A stretch of 64,000 nt of DNA from Rhodospirillales bacterium (lineage in GTDB: Bacteria; Pseudomonadota; Alphaproteobacteria; Kiloniellales; JACOMY01), in the NCBI GenBank assembly GCA_014324045.1, contig JACOMY010000002.1:1-64000 (forward strand), given 5' to 3'. Positions within the stretch are counted from its first letter, which is position 1. Each line of letters starts with the position of its first letter. Made by a program: the position numbers and the translations under genes. Under the pieces are notes generated by a model. It was not told the origin of the DNA. It ran no database searches and saw nothing but the letters and a program-made list of their open reading frames with translations. Positions 46,709 through 61,555 of this stretch are shown here, piece by piece.

Positions 46709-47536
46709 ATGACGGATGCATTCGGTGCATTCAACCGGACCTTTGCCCGCGGCTTTCTGACCGGCCGGACGGCATTGGTGACAGGCTCTTCCAGCGGCAT
46801 CGGCCAGGCCATGGCCCGCGGCCTTGCATTGGCCGGCGCCAAGGTGATGCTGCACGGCATCGAAGCCCCGGAGCAGGCAGAGACCGCCCGCGCCGCCATC
46901 GCCGTGGAAAGCGGCGTCGAGGTCGCCTACCTGAACGGCGACCTGTCGCAGCCGGATTGCATCGCCGCGCTGATCGGCAAGACCGAGGCCCGGTTGGGTC
47001 CGCCGGACATCCTGGTAAACAACGCCGGCGTTCAGCACGTCGCGCCCATCGAAGACTTCCCGGACGCCAAGTGGGACCTGATCGCCGCCGTCAACCTCTC
47101 CGCGGCCTTCCACACCACCAAGGCGGTCCTGGGCGGCATGAAGGAGCGCGGGTTCGGGCGCATCATAAACACCGCCTCCGCCCACGGTTTGGTCGCCTCT
47201 CCTTTCAAGTCGGCCTACGTCGCCGCCAAGCATGGCATCGTGGGCCTGACCAAGGCGACCGCGCTGGAAGGGGCTGCATTTGGCGTGACGGCCAATGCCA
47301 TCTGTCCCGGCTATGTCTGGACCCCCTTGGTGGAGAAGCAGATTCCCGACACCGCCAGGGCCCGCGGCATCGGCGAGGAAGAAGTCGTCAGGGACGTCAT
47401 GCTGGGCGACCAGCCGACCAAGGCCTTCGTGACGGTGGAGGAATGCGCCGCGCTCTGCGTTTACCTCTGCTCCGGCCTCGCCGGCTCCATCACCGGCGCG
47501 GCCCTATCGATCGACGGCGGCTGGGTCGCCCGTTAA
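46709..47536 (+). CDS. 3-hydroxybutyrate dehydrogenase-like SDR
   Basis: Short-chain dehydrogenase predicted to convert D-3-hydroxybutyrate to acetoacetate with NAD+, a step in polyhydroxybutyrate use. Seen: VTGSSSGIGQAMARGLALAG, NNAGVQHVAPIEDFPDAKWD (typical of this enzyme), YVAAKHGIVGLTKATALEGA, NAICPGYVWTPLVEKQI and SITGAALSIDGGW. 275 residues from the ATG at 46709, about 15 longer than average at the N-terminus. GGGGAG lies upstream. Confidence 0.88.
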   Translation: MTDAFGAFNRTFARGFLTGRTALVTGSSSGIGQAMARGLALAGAKVMLHGIEAPEQAETARAAIAVESGVEVAYLNGDLSQPDCIAALIGKTEARLGPPDILVNNAGVQHVAPIEDFPDAKWDLIAAVNLSAAFHTTKAVLGGMKERGFGRIINTASAHGLVASPFKSAYVAAKHGIVGLTKATALEGAAFGVTANAICPGYVWTPLVEKQIPDTARARGIGEEEVVRDVMLGDQPTKAFVTVEECAALCVYLCSGLAGSITGAALSIDGGWVAR

Positions 47537-47749
47537 AGATCTTTTGCGCCTAAGGTGCCATGCGACGAAGGGGGGCATGCGCAGAAGGGTGGGCAGCTGC
47601 GGCTGCTTGCCTCCGATCGGCGTTGCCGCCCGATGGCGAGCTTGCTAAGCCAAGGCCGCCGCTCGACAAGCCCTAACGCTGTCTTCCCAGATCCCAGTGC
47701 CCCAGACCGCAGTAACCCAGAAACCCAGACCGCAGTGACGGAGTTACGG

Positions 47750-49258
47750 ATGTCCACCAGCCTGCCGAAACCACTTGCCGAGGTGACGCCGAACACTGCC
47801 GCCTTCACCGAGCTGCCGATGATCCTGCCGACCGGCTTTCGCGAATACGATGCCCGCTGGCGCTATCCCGAGCAGATCAACTTGATCGGCATCAAGGCTT
47901 TGGGACTGGGACTGGGCACGCATCTGCACGAAATGGGTCTAAGGCCGGCCATCGCCGTCGGCTGCGACTACCGCTCCTACTCGCCGGCCGTCAAGGAGGC
48001 GCTGACGGTAGGGCTTCTGGCCGCCGGCTGCGACGTTCACGACATCGGCCTGGCGCTCTCTCCCATGGCTTACTTCTCGCAGTTCGCGCTGGACGTTCCG
48101 GCGGTGGCGCAGGTCACGGCCTCGCACAATCCCAACGGCTGGACCGGGGTGAAGATCGGCGCCGAGCGGCCGCTGACGCACGGGCCGAAGGAAATGGCGC
48201 GGCTGAAGGAGATCGTGCTGGGCGGAACATGGATCGCCCGCGGCGGCGGCAGCTATCGCTGGCACGGCGGCGTCAAGCAGCGCTATCTGGCCGATGTGGC
48301 CGGCGGCACCAAGCTCGGCCGCAAACTGAAGGTGGTCTGCGCCACCGGCAATGGGACGGCCGGCGCCTTCGCCCCGGCGCTGCTGGAGGCCATCGGCGCC
48401 GAGACGATCCCGCTGCACTGCGAACTGGACTACGACTTCCCCAACCACAATCCCAATCCCGAAGCCATGGAGATGCTGCACGCCATCCGCGACTGCGTGC
48501 TGGAGCACAAGGCCGACATCGGGCTGGGCTTCGACGGCGACGGCGATCGCTGCGGCGTGGTCGATAACGAGGGCAAGGAGATCTTCGCCGACAAGATGGG
48601 GGTAATCCTGGCCCGCGACTTGGCCGCGACCTTCCCCGGCGCCCGCTTCGTGGCCGACGTGAAGTCCACCGGCCTGTTCGGCGCCGATCCGCTGCTGCGG
48701 CAGGCCGGCGCCAAGACCGACTATTGGAAGACCGGCCATTCCCACATGAAGCGGCGGGTCAAGGAGCTCGGCGCCCTGGCCGGCTTCGAGAAGTCCGGCC
48801 ACTATTTCTTCGCAGAACCGCTGGGCAGGGGCTACGACGACGGCCTGGCGGTGGCCCGCGAAGTCTGCGCCCTGCTGGACCGCAATCCTGGCAAGTCGAT
48901 GGCCGATCTGCGCCGCAGCCTGCCGAAGAGCTGGTCCACCCCCACCATGTCGCCGGCCTGCGCCGACGCAGTGAAGTACGGCGTGGTCGAACGCGCCACC
49001 GCCGCCCTGCAGGCGATGGCCGCCGCGAACGAAGCCTTCGCCGGCAAGAAGATTGAGCGGGTCATCACCGTAAACGGCGCCCGCATTCAACTGGAAGGCG
49101 GCGGCTGGAGCCTGATCCGTGCCTCGTCCAACACCCCCAACCTGGTGGTGGTCTGCGAAAGTTTCGAATCGGCAGCGGACATGCGGAGGATCTTTGCCGC
49201 GACCGGCGCAGTGCTGAACCGCTTCCCCGAGGTCGGAGACTACGACCAGACGATATGA
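47750..49258 (+). CDS. phosphomannomutase/phosphoglucomutase
   Basis: Alpha-D-phosphohexomutase that interconverts hexose 1- and 6-phosphates for sugar-nucleotide and polysaccharide synthesis. Seen: the phosphoserine loop QVTASHNPNGWTG, the magnesium loop GFDGDGDRCGVVD, the sugar-binding GHYFFAEPL (variant of GEMSGH), and the phosphate loop RASSNTPNLVV. 502 residues from the ATG at 47750, with GGAG just upstream; the frame is open to 47555 without similarity. It marks the left border of the defence-type island. Confidence 0.92.
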   Translation: MSTSLPKPLAEVTPNTAAFTELPMILPTGFREYDARWRYPEQINLIGIKALGLGLGTHLHEMGLRPAIAVGCDYRSYSPAVKEALTVGLLAAGCDVHDIGLALSPMAYFSQFALDVPAVAQVTASHNPNGWTGVKIGAERPLTHGPKEMARLKEIVLGGTWIARGGGSYRWHGGVKQRYLADVAGGTKLGRKLKVVCATGNGTAGAFAPALLEAIGAETIPLHCELDYDFPNHNPNPEAMEMLHAIRDCVLEHKADIGLGFDGDGDRCGVVDNEGKEIFADKMGVILARDLAATFPGARFVADVKSTGLFGADPLLRQAGAKTDYWKTGHSHMKRRVKELGALAGFEKSGHYFFAEPLGRGYDDGLAVAREVCALLDRNPGKSMADLRRSLPKSWSTPTMSPACADAVKYGVVERATAALQAMAAANEAFAGKKIERVITVNGARIQLEGGGWSLIRASSNTPNLVVVCESFESAADMRRIFAATGAVLNRFPEVGDYDQTI

Positions 49259-49438
49259 TGCTCCCTCGTCCGGACCCGCAGCGGTCCTGCCCGCCGCGCC
49301 GGGACGCCTGCTGCGCGCCGCCGCCGCCGCGCCCAAAAACCCTTGATCGGCTGGCCCGATTGGGCGAACCTGCTGTCAAGTGACGTCCTGTTTGGAGAAT
49401 GCCGGATAGCTAAAAACGAGACCGGAAAGAGAACCCCC

Positions 49439-49900
49439 ATGAACACGATTGCCCATCGCCAGCTTGCCCCGAACGCGCAGGATGCAGCCATCGCCCGTGT
49501 CTCGGGGCAAGCCTTATCGCGTTATGTCCGCACCGAAGCGCCGCTGAAACTTAGCGTCATCGGCGCCGATCGAACCGAGCCCCTCGAACTGCCCGCAGCT
49601 GCGGTCGCGCTCCTTATGGACATCCTTGAGGCGATGGCCGCAGGACGCGGTATCACCATCGTCCCCGAGAATGCCGAACTCACGACCCTGCAGACTGCCG
49701 AGGTGCTGAACGTCTCGCGGCCTTTCCTCATCAAGCTGTTGGAGGAAGACAAGATTCCTTACCGGAAGTTTGGCAAACACCGCCGCATCCGTATGGAAGA
49801 TGCGATGGCCTACAAGGACGCAATTGACCGGGAGCGTGAAGCCGTCCTCGGCCAGCTTGTCGCCGAGGCCCAGGAACAGGATATGGGCTACGGTGAATGA
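49439..49900 (+). CDS. excisionase-family HTH antitoxin
   Basis: Probable antitoxin of the PIN toxin that follows. Seen: a helix-turn-helix of the excisionase/MerR type, LTTLQTAEVLNVSRPFLIKL and EEDKIPYRKFGKHRRIRMED (about residues 80-120). It should bind its own promoter and, with its C-terminal tail, the toxin. 153 residues from the ATG at 49439. Its TGA overlaps the toxin ATG (ATGA), so the two are made together. Confidence 0.8.
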   Translation: MNTIAHRQLAPNAQDAAIARVSGQALSRYVRTEAPLKLSVIGADRTEPLELPAAAVALLMDILEAMAAGRGITIVPENAELTTLQTAEVLNVSRPFLIKLLEEDKIPYRKFGKHRRIRMEDAMAYKDAIDREREAVLGQLVAEAQEQDMGYGE

Positions 49901-50457
49901 ACCGCTACAGCGTCCTTCTCGATGCCAATGTCCTCTATCCCGCTCCCCTGCGGGATGCCTTGATGCAGCTCGCAGTCACCGATCTCTTCAAGGCCCAGTG
50001 GACGGACGACATTCATCGGGAATGGATCGCAGCGCTTCTGCGCAAGGACCCCCAGCGTGACCCTGCCGCCCTTGAACGCACGCGCAGGCACATGGACACT
50101 GCTGTCCGTGACAGTCTGGTGACGGGCTACCGGCGCCTTATCCCGTCGCTCGATCTGCCCGATCCGGATGACCGGCACATCCTAGCAGCGGCTATCGTTG
50201 GGCGCTGCGATGCCATCATCACGCAGAACCTCAAAGACTTCCCCGCCGCCGCGCTCGCGCCATTCGGGATTGAGGCGCAGCATCCCGACGATTTTTTCTG
50301 CAACCAGCTTTCCCTTGCGCCGGGGCTTGTCTGTTCCGCCCTTGGCAAAGTGCGTGCACGGCTGCAAAACCCACCGAAGACCGCCGATGAATATCTCGCG
50401 ACCCTGACCCGGCAAGGACTTGTCGCGCCGGTAAGGACTTTTCGCGACCGCCGCTGA
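49897..50457 (+). CDS. PIN domain toxin
   Basis: PIN-fold ribonuclease, 186 residues. Seen: the first acidic residue in LLDANVLYP (Asp9), an acidic residue in IHREWIAALL, DPDDRHILAAAI and the last site in AIITQNLKDFP, which together form the metal centre. Coupled by a 4-nt overlap to the HTH gene upstream. PIN toxins cleave tRNA, rRNA or mRNA; the target cannot be read from sequence. Confidence 0.82.
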   Translation: MNRYSVLLDANVLYPAPLRDALMQLAVTDLFKAQWTDDIHREWIAALLRKDPQRDPAALERTRRHMDTAVRDSLVTGYRRLIPSLDLPDPDDRHILAAAIVGRCDAIITQNLKDFPAAALAPFGIEAQHPDDFFCNQLSLAPGLVCSALGKVRARLQNPPKTADEYLATLTRQGLVAPVRTFRDRR

Positions 50458-50635
50458 GCTAGGGCAGTTTTCAGCCCTGATCTGACGCCCAAGATCTTCA
50501 TCAAGACCTTCATCCCGCAATTTTCCTTGCAGTCCCTGGCCTGGGCGGCGGCCTGCTGCAGGAGGCGTTCGGCGGGCGGGAGGCCCAGGCTGCCGCCGGG
50601 GCTCGGCAAGGGCCGGCCGCAAGGGGGATGAGGGG

Positions 50636-52399
50636 TCAAGTCTCCCGGCGCAGCCTTTCGATCCGGCTTTCCGCCAGGTCTGCCAGAGATGCCTTGCCCT
50701 GCTCCTGCGCCAGATCCCGTGCCTTCCGAAGATCCATGAGCGCCCCCTCCTTATCGCCGAGGGTAGCCTTCGCAACTCCCCGGCTGCACCACGCCGCGGC
50801 GTTGTCGGGCTGCAGCCGGATTGCCTCGTCGTAATCCTCAATGGCTGCCTTGTGCTTGCCGATGGCGCCCTTCGCAACTCCCCGGTTGCACCATGCCGCG
50901 GCGTCGCCGGGCTGCAGCCGGATCGCCTCGTCGTGATCCGCAAGGGCCGCCTTGTAATCACCGAGGGCAGCCTTCGCATTTCCCCGGTTGTTCCATGCTG
51001 CGGCGTAGCCGGGCTGCAGCCGGATCGCCTCGTCGTAATCCGCAAGGGCCGCTTCGTGCTTGCCAAGGTCAACCTTCGTAGCTCCCCGGTTGTACCATGC
51101 CACGGCGTAGCCGGGCTGCAGCCGGATCGCCTCGTCGTAATCTGCGAGGGCCGCTTCGTGGTCGCCGAGGGCGGCCTTCGCAGTTCCCCGATTGTACCAT
51201 GCCATGGCGTAGTCAGGCTGCAGCCGGACCGCTTCGTCGTAATCTGCAATGGCCGCCTTGTAGTCGCCGAGGGCGGCCTTCGCAACTCCCCGGTTATTCC
51301 ATGCCTCGGCATTGTCGGACTGCAGCCGGATCGCCTCGTCAAAATCCACGAGGGGCGCCTTGTAATCGCCGAGGGCGGCCTTCGCAAATCCCCGGTTGTT
51401 CAATGCCTCGGCGTAGTCAGGCTGCAGCCGGATCGCCGCGTCGTAATCCGCAATGGCCGCCTTGTAATCGTCGAGCTCGGCCTTCGCGAATCCCCGGTTG
51501 TACCATGCCTGGGCGTAGCCGGGCTGCAGCCGGATCGCCTCGTCGTAATCCGCGATGGCCGCTTCGCGCTTGCGGAGCTTGCCATTCGCAGATCCTCGGT
51601 TGTTCCATGCCAAGGCGAAGTCAGGCCGCAGCCGGATCGCCTCGCTGTAATCCGCAATGGCAGCCTTGTAATCGCCGCGCTGGGCTTTCGCATTACCGGA
51701 ATAGAACTTGACGATGGCAGCCTTATAGTTTTCCTCGTTCTCAATGAATCCGAACAAGTCGTTGTAGATCGTCTGGCTGCGGATGGCGTGAAAAGCGCGC
51801 AAATAGTTCAAACAATCCTGCTTCAGCCCTTTCGGAACGGCGATCGCTTGCCACGGCCCTTCAGGGAGAAAGCCTCTCGGCGCATGGACGAAGATGCTGT
51901 GTTGGGCCTCGGCCCGCGCCTTGCTCAAGGAAGTCCGGGCAGGATTGAGCAGGGCGGGCGCCAAATCGCGCTTTTCGTAGTCTATATCGCTGCGGTTGGG
52001 CATGCCATCGGCCGGCAGCAGGATCACGCGGCCGTCCTCGTCCACATCGCCATTGCAGGCGAAGAACAGCGCCACGAACAGGCTGCGGGTGAAATCGACC
52101 AGCGCGGTGGGGCCGCCGAAATGGCGCAGGTCGGTCAGGATCTCCACCGTGGAGCTGTTGGGGCCGAACTGTTGCAGGCGCGCCCGCTCGACCGTTTCCC
52201 GTTCGACATCCAGCGGTTGATGGGAGTCGCTATCGAAGCGGAGGTGAGCTTCATAGTCGCGGTAAATCTTCGAACTGATGCTGTCGTGTTGCCGCGTCTC
52301 TCCTCTGAAGATGCAGTTCCGCCCGCCGCAGGCTTTTTCGATCCGCTCGATCAACTTCTTGACTGGCTGCCAAGCCTGCACCGCCTGCTGTTCTGCCAT
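50636..52399 (-). CDS. FRG domain protein with about ten tetratricopeptide repeats
   Basis: N-terminal FRG domain (residues about 10-230): [21 protein letters not shown], and [26 protein letters not shown], the conserved core of a domain found often in defence and phage-linked proteins, with unknown activity. From about residue 240 to the end come some ten TPRs of 34 residues, each around the phrase [18 protein letters not shown]. They form a protein-binding superhelix. 587 residues from the ATG at 52399; the frame is open to 52666 without similarity. Diverges from hsdM across 319 nt. Likely a defence or signalling protein; no activity is proven. Confidence 0.8.
   Translation of the reverse strand: MAEQQAVQAWQPVKKLIERIEKACGGRNCIFRGETRQHDSISSKIYRDYEAHLRFDSDSHQPLDVERETVERARLQQFGPNSSTVEILTDLRHFGGPTALVDFTRSLFVALFFACNGDVDEDGRVILLPADGMPNRSDIDYEKRDLAPALLNPARTSLSKARAEAQHSIFVHAPRGFLPEGPWQAIAVPKGLKQDCLNYLRAFHAIRSQTIYNDLFGFIENEENYKAAIVKFYSGNAKAQRGDYKAAIADYSEAIRLRPDFALAWNNRGSANGKLRKREAAIADYDEAIRLQPGYAQAWYNRGFAKAELDDYKAAIADYDAAIRLQPDYAEALNNRGFAKAALGDYKAPLVDFDEAIRLQSDNAEAWNNRGVAKAALGDYKAAIADYDEAVRLQPDYAMAWYNRGTAKAALGDHEAALADYDEAIRLQPGYAVAWYNRGATKVDLGKHEAALADYDEAIRLQPGYAAAWNNRGNAKAALGDYKAALADHDEAIRLQPGDAAAWCNRGVAKGAIGKHKAAIEDYDEAIRLQPDNAAAWCSRGVAKATLGDKEGALMDLRKARDLAQEQGKASLADLAESRIERLRRET
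50760..51710. repeat. 102-bp tandem repeats coding for TPRs
   Basis: Nine near-identical 102-bp units, recognised by GCTGCAGCCGGATCGCCTCG recurring every 102 bp. Copies differ by few bases, which indicates recent expansion or homogenisation, and makes the stretch prone to recombination and to assembly error. Confidence 0.9.
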
Positions 52400-52718
52400 C
52401 GCCTCAGCTTTCCCGGTGGTGCTGCCGTTCGTTTCAGCCCCCAGCCGCCGCCCGAACCGGACGATCCGGCGGCAAGACGGCACTTTCCGGGGGCCGATGC
52501 AGGCTAGTCGAGGGCCTTTCCTTCCGCAAGAGTGCCGCGTCCGCTTACCCCCGCTGCCCTCCCGCCACGGCGCAGCCCGCGCCCGCCCCTTGGACCCGGC
52601 GCCTGGGGCCGCCGCGCCCCCAAGGGACCCAAGCCTGACCGCAAGCCTTGCGGCCAGGCGCGCCAAGGCTTACCAAGGCTGCCGGATCGAGGTCATGGAC
52701 TCCTTGGGAAGACCGGTC
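52400..52718. other. divergent intergenic region of FRG-TPR and hsdM
   Basis: GC-rich stretch between two opposite starts. Open frames cross it on both strands but have no family resemblance. Promoters for both genes should lie here; I could not pick convincing elements. Confidence 0.4.
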
Positions 52719-54289
<1,571 letters not shown>

Positions 54290-54293
<4 letters not shown>

Positions 54294-55444
54294 CTGATCG
54301 AAAGGAGTACCGGCTGGGTGACATCTGCGATCTCAATTGGGGTGATACCAAAACGACCAAAAAGTCGTACACAGAAGCTGGCTTCCCTGCCTACAGTGCT
54401 ACAGGCCAAGACGGCTTCCTGCCTTATCACGACTTTGATCACACCGGCGTTGTTGTTAGCGCAATCGGCGCAAACTGCGGGCGAACTTGGCTTGCGCATG
54501 GCAAGTGGTCGTGCATCAAGAACACCATCCGCTTCTGGAGCACTTCGCTGGAGGCGGACACAGAGTATCTGTACTGGATTACTCATAATCCGGACTTCTG
54601 GCCCAAGAGAGGCTCAGCGCAGCCATTTATCTCGCAAGCCGATGCCCGTGCGGCTTCAGTGGCACTCCCGCCCATTGAGGAGCAAGAGGCCGTAGCCGGG
54701 CTTCTAGGCACCCTCAACGACAAGATCGAACTGAACCGGCGGATGAACGAAACGCTGGAGGCCATGGCGCGGGCGATCTTCAAGGATTGGTTCGTCGATT
54801 TCGGCCCCACCCGCGCCAAGGCCGAGGGCCGCGCCCCCTACCTCGCCCCCGCCCTCTGGGACCTCTTCCCCGCCACCCTCGACGATGAAGACAAGCCGGC
54901 CGGGTGGTCGATGCGTACCGTGGAAGATTTCCTAGAACTAGCCTACGGAAAGTCTCTTCCGGCAAAAAAACGGATGCCTGGGAACGTGGCAGTGTATGGC
55001 TCAGGTGGACTTTCTGGGACACATAACACAGCATTAATCGAGGGACCGGCGGTCATAGTAGGACGCAAGGGTACCGTTGGAAGTCTCTATTGGGAGGACG
55101 GCCCTGCTTTTCCAATTGATACGGTTTTCTATGTAATTCCTCGGTTCGGCTCAATGCTGTTTAACTATCATCTTCTCGCATCTCAGCCTCTGAGCGACAT
55201 GAATACCGATGCCGCGGTTCCAGGGTTGAATCGAGGCAACGCGTATCGCCTAGAGTTCCCATTGCCTGAGCCCTCACTGGCCTCTGCGTTTGACGAAATA
55301 GCCGGACCACTTTGGCAGCGCAGAACCAAGAATCTTAAAGAAATCGAAACCCTCGCCCAAACCCGCGATCTGCTGCTGCCGAAACTCCTGTCCGGCGAAA
55401 TCCGCTTAGGCGGGGCCGGGAAAGCCCTGGAAGCAAGGCTTTGA
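54290..55444 (+). CDS. hsdS: type I restriction-modification system specificity subunit
   Basis: DNA-recognition subunit with two target-recognition domains. Seen: TRD1 at about residues 1-130, the first conserved helix ([20 protein letters not shown], followed by [20 protein letters not shown]), TRD2 at about 195-330, and the second helix ending in [18 protein letters not shown]. 384 residues. GTG start. The TRDs are less GC-rich than hsdM, as expected for exchangeable segments. Overlaps fic by 4 nt (TTGA). Confidence 0.92.
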
Positions 55445-56559
55445 GCCCTGTACGCTACCACACAGGCCGCTTCCCGCCCGCTCAGCTCGACCTGGAGCGG
55501 CTGATGCCGCTTGTCGGGCCGGCGCATGCTGCCATCGCCCGCTATAACGCGACGCTGCACAGCCTTCCCAATGCCGGACTCCTGATTGGACAGCTGATCA
55601 AGCAGGAGGCGGTTTTATCCAGCCAGATCGAGGGCACCCAACCAACCTTCGGCCAAGTGCTGAAGTTTGAGGCGCAAGGCAAGCCCAACGACGAGAGCAC
55701 GGCACAAAAAGCCGATGTCCAGAAGGTGCTCAATTACGCAGACGCATTGCTGGAAGCGATGCGGTTGAGGCAGACACTGCCGCTTTCGCAAAGGCTCATC
55801 AAGCAAACCCATGCCGTGCTGATGCGCGGCCTAGGCGGGACGGAACAGGAGCCCGGCCATTACCGGCGCGTCTCCAACTGGATCGGTCCCCAGGGTGCAA
55901 GCCGGGAGCAGGCGCGCTTCATCCCCTGCGATGCCGCCCAGATCGAAGGGGCGATGGCAGAGTGGGAAGGCTATCTGCACAGCGAAACCCCGGATAAACT
56001 GATACAGCTTGCCATCCTCCATGCGGAGTTTGAGGCAATCCATCCCTTTCTCGATGGCAACGGACGCCTGGGGCGCTTGATCGTAACGCTTTATCTGGTG
56101 GCAAAAGACATACTTCCGGCGCCGCATTTCTATATCAGCGAGTATCTGGAACGGAACCGCGAAGAATATACCGAACGACTCCTTGCCGTCTCAAGGGATG
56201 ACGACTGGACCGGCTGGTGCGCTTTCTTTCTTCAGGCGCTGACCCGGCAAGCGGCAAGCGACGGCGAAAAAACCCGCAAGATTTTCAGGCTCTACAACGA
56301 AAGGAAGGACTGGATTCAGCAGGCGACACACTCTCAATATGGCATGCTCGCGCTCGATTGGATCTTCGCAAACCCGGTGTTCGTAACCCCCAGGTTCTTC
56401 GCCGAGTCCGGGATTCCCAAGCCAACGGCAATCCGCATTTTGCGGGAACTGCGCAAGCAGGACATGCTGTCCGAAGTGCAGCCAGGCAGAGGCCGCCGCC
56501 CGGCCATGCTGGCCTTTCCGGAATTGCTCGCCATCGCCGGGGAAGAAGATGGATTTTGA
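55441..56559 (+). CDS. Fic family protein
   Basis: Fic-fold enzyme, probably an AMP-transferase acting on proteins. Seen: the full active motif HPFLDGNGRLGR (residues 201-212) and an N-terminal self-inhibitory motif SSQIEG (60-65) of the S-x-x-x-E-G kind, so it carries its own brake. A C-terminal winged-helix (PKPTAIRILRELRKQDMLSE) follows. 372 residues. Its TTG start overlaps the hsdS stop, so it is translated with the restriction genes. Fic proteins in type I restriction operons are seen repeatedly, but their role there is not established. Confidence 0.9.
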   Translation: MSPVRYHTGRFPPAQLDLERLMPLVGPAHAAIARYNATLHSLPNAGLLIGQLIKQEAVLSSQIEGTQPTFGQVLKFEAQGKPNDESTAQKADVQKVLNYADALLEAMRLRQTLPLSQRLIKQTHAVLMRGLGGTEQEPGHYRRVSNWIGPQGASREQARFIPCDAAQIEGAMAEWEGYLHSETPDKLIQLAILHAEFEAIHPFLDGNGRLGRLIVTLYLVAKDILPAPHFYISEYLERNREEYTERLLAVSRDDDWTGWCAFFLQALTRQAASDGEKTRKIFRLYNERKDWIQQATHSQYGMLALDWIFANPVFVTPRFFAESGIPKPTAIRILRELRKQDMLSEVQPGRGRRPAMLAFPELLAIAGEEDGF

Positions 56560-56693
56560 CGCTCACGAAATAACGGCAAATCCTTTTGTATCTCATATTT
56601 TCCCTTTCACGACTGACAAATCCTTTTGTCGTGCACAGACGACTCACAAGCCGCAGGAAATCGGGCTCATGATCGCGCCCGTGACCGAGCCAC

Positions 56694-56954
56694 ATGACCG
56701 GCTTCACCGCAAGCGGCGCCGGCAAGGCCGCGCCCAGCTACGCCGTCCTGCACCGGCCGGACAGTGCCCCGGCCGGCGCCCCCAACAGCAAGCCAGAGGG
56801 TGCCACGCCCGGGCGCAGCAGCTACGGCCGGGCCAACGGCAGCCGACTCTTGCCGGCCCTCCGGCCGCGCCAAGCGCCCGCAGGCCTCAATCCGCAGCTG
56901 CCCGCCGGGAAAGCCGAAGCTGACGCCGAACAAGCCGTGCAGGCGGCGGCGTGA
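56694..56954 (+). pseudogene. degenerate duplicate of the hsdR 5' end
   Basis: The 86-codon frame begins MTGFTASGAGKAA and includes PEGATPGRSSYGRA and [12 protein letters not shown]. The intact hsdR start has [27 protein letters not shown] and [12 protein letters not shown] at matching places. At DNA level, long runs are shared (ATGACCGGCTTCACCG, GAGGGTGCCACGCCCG). The copy has internal deletions but stays open, and ends GTGA on the start of the HTH-ImmA gene. The 134 nt before it, after fic, hold nothing recognised. Confidence 0.8.
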
Positions 56955-58095
56955 CGCGCGTTCCCGTCAATCCCGAGCTTTTACGCTGGGCGATTGATCG
57001 CTCACGCAAAGATCGCGAGGAGCTCGTGGCCAGGTTCGAGAAGCTGCCCGAATGGGAGAGCGGCCAGACCCGGCCCACGTGTAAGCAGTTGGAGGCTTTC
57101 GCCCGCGCCGTCCATGTGCCGGCCGGCTATCTGTTCCTCTCCCGGCCCCCGGAGGAAACTGTCCCCATTCCCGACTTCCGCACCCTTGCCGGGCAGGCCG
57201 TCACGCGCCCGAGCCCGAACCTTCTGGACACGCTCTACGCCTGCCAGGAACGGCAGGGCTGGTATCGGGATTTCGCCCGGATCGGCGGCCAGCCGGAACT
57301 GGCCTTCGTCGGCAGCGCCAGGATTGAGACGCCGCCCGAACTTGTCGCGGCAAGCATGCGCCAGACGCTGGACTTCGGCCTTGCGGCCCGCCGCGACTGC
57401 CGAAGCTGGGCCGAAGCCCTCCGACCGTTCGTCGATCGGGCCGACGCGGCCGGTGTCCTGGTCATGATCAGCGGGGTTGTCATGAACAACACCCACCGCC
57501 CTCTCGATCCCGCCGAGTTTCGCGGCTTTGCCCTGGCCGATCCCATAGCGCCGCTGATTTTCGTCAATGGTGCCGACACCAAGGCGGCGCAGATCTTTAC
57601 GCTGGCCCATGAGCTCGCACATCTCTGGCTGGGAGAAACTGCCTTGTCGAACCTTGGGGCCGGGCCAAAGCCGGGGTTCCGGCGCGAAGAAGTCTGGTGC
57701 AACACCGTGGCGGCGGAACTGCTGGTGCCGATGGCTGCACTTCGCGAGCATCTCCAAAAAGACGAGCCGCTCCCAGATACTCTGCCCCGGCTGACCGGCA
57801 TTTTCAAGGTGAGCACTCTGGTCGTTCTGCGCCGTCTTCTCGATGCGGGCTGGATAGATCGCGCCGGCTTCGACAGCGCATGGGCCGCAGAAAACCGGCG
57901 CCTGTGGGATCTTGCGCAGCAGAGCGGCGGCAATTTCTATCGCACCGCGCTGTCCCGCGTGGGCCGCCGCTTCGCCTCGGCGCTGGTCGCCGACACGCTG
58001 GAAGGGCGGACGCTCTACCGGGACGCCTTCCGGATGCTCGGCGTCTCCAAATCCAAGACCTTCGACACTCTCGGGCGCGAAGTTGGAGCGATGGC

Positions 58096-58099
<4 letters not shown>
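56951..58099 (+). CDS. HTH and ImmA/IrrE family metallo-endopeptidase
   Basis: Zinc peptidase of the ImmA/IrrE group, which cleaves repressor proteins to switch on stress, phage or mobile-element genes. Seen: an N-terminal XRE-like helix-turn-helix region (residues about 5-60, [20 protein letters not shown]), then the peptidase domain with the zinc motif HELAHLWLG (220-228) and [13 protein letters not shown] with the third ligand region. 382 residues. GTG start overlapping the hsdR remnant by 4 nt, and ATGA overlap with hsdR. Being inside the restriction operon suggests it controls or responds with it. Confidence 0.88.
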
Positions 58100-61292
<3,193 letters not shown>

Positions 61293-61345
61293 GAGCGCCC
61301 TTGAGAAGGGCCTTGAGAGGCGCTTCTCATCGAGAGGCATTGCTC

Positions 61346-61394
61346 ACCGCCCCCCTTCGTACCGCCCCCCTTCGTACCGCCCCCCTTCGTACCG
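61346..61394. repeat. 15-bp unit repeated three times
   Basis: ACCGCCCCCCTTCGT occurs three times in tandem, followed by a partial fourth. A further short repeat (TACACTTT) lies at about 61470-61490. Both are in the gap between hsdR and proV. Confidence 0.85.
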
Positions 61395-61555
61395 GGAGCC
61401 CGCGCCCTAGGCCGCCCGCACACCCCGGAAGACGCGCTTACCCTGTCCTGCCGCCGGGAAACGCCCAGATACACTTTACACTTTACACTTCCGCGCCCTC
61501 GCCGCTATCGCCTTATGCAAGCGCGCCGCGATTCCGGCAAGCTCCCGGCCGGCCG

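Noticed and set aside
50760-51710. Regular repeats resembling a CRISPR array
   Set aside because: The 102-bp units have no unique spacers and code for tetratricopeptide repeats.
50852-52507. 551-codon repetitive open frame on the plus strand opposite the FRG-TPR gene
   Set aside because: Its repeats are just the 102-bp TPR units read backwards; the minus strand gives textbook TPR and FRG motifs.
57697-58095. N-terminal extension of hsdR by 133 codons
   Set aside because: The frame is open, but it lies inside the ImmA/IrrE gene. The ATG at 58096 overlaps that gene's stop by 4 nt and begins the sequence copied at 56694.
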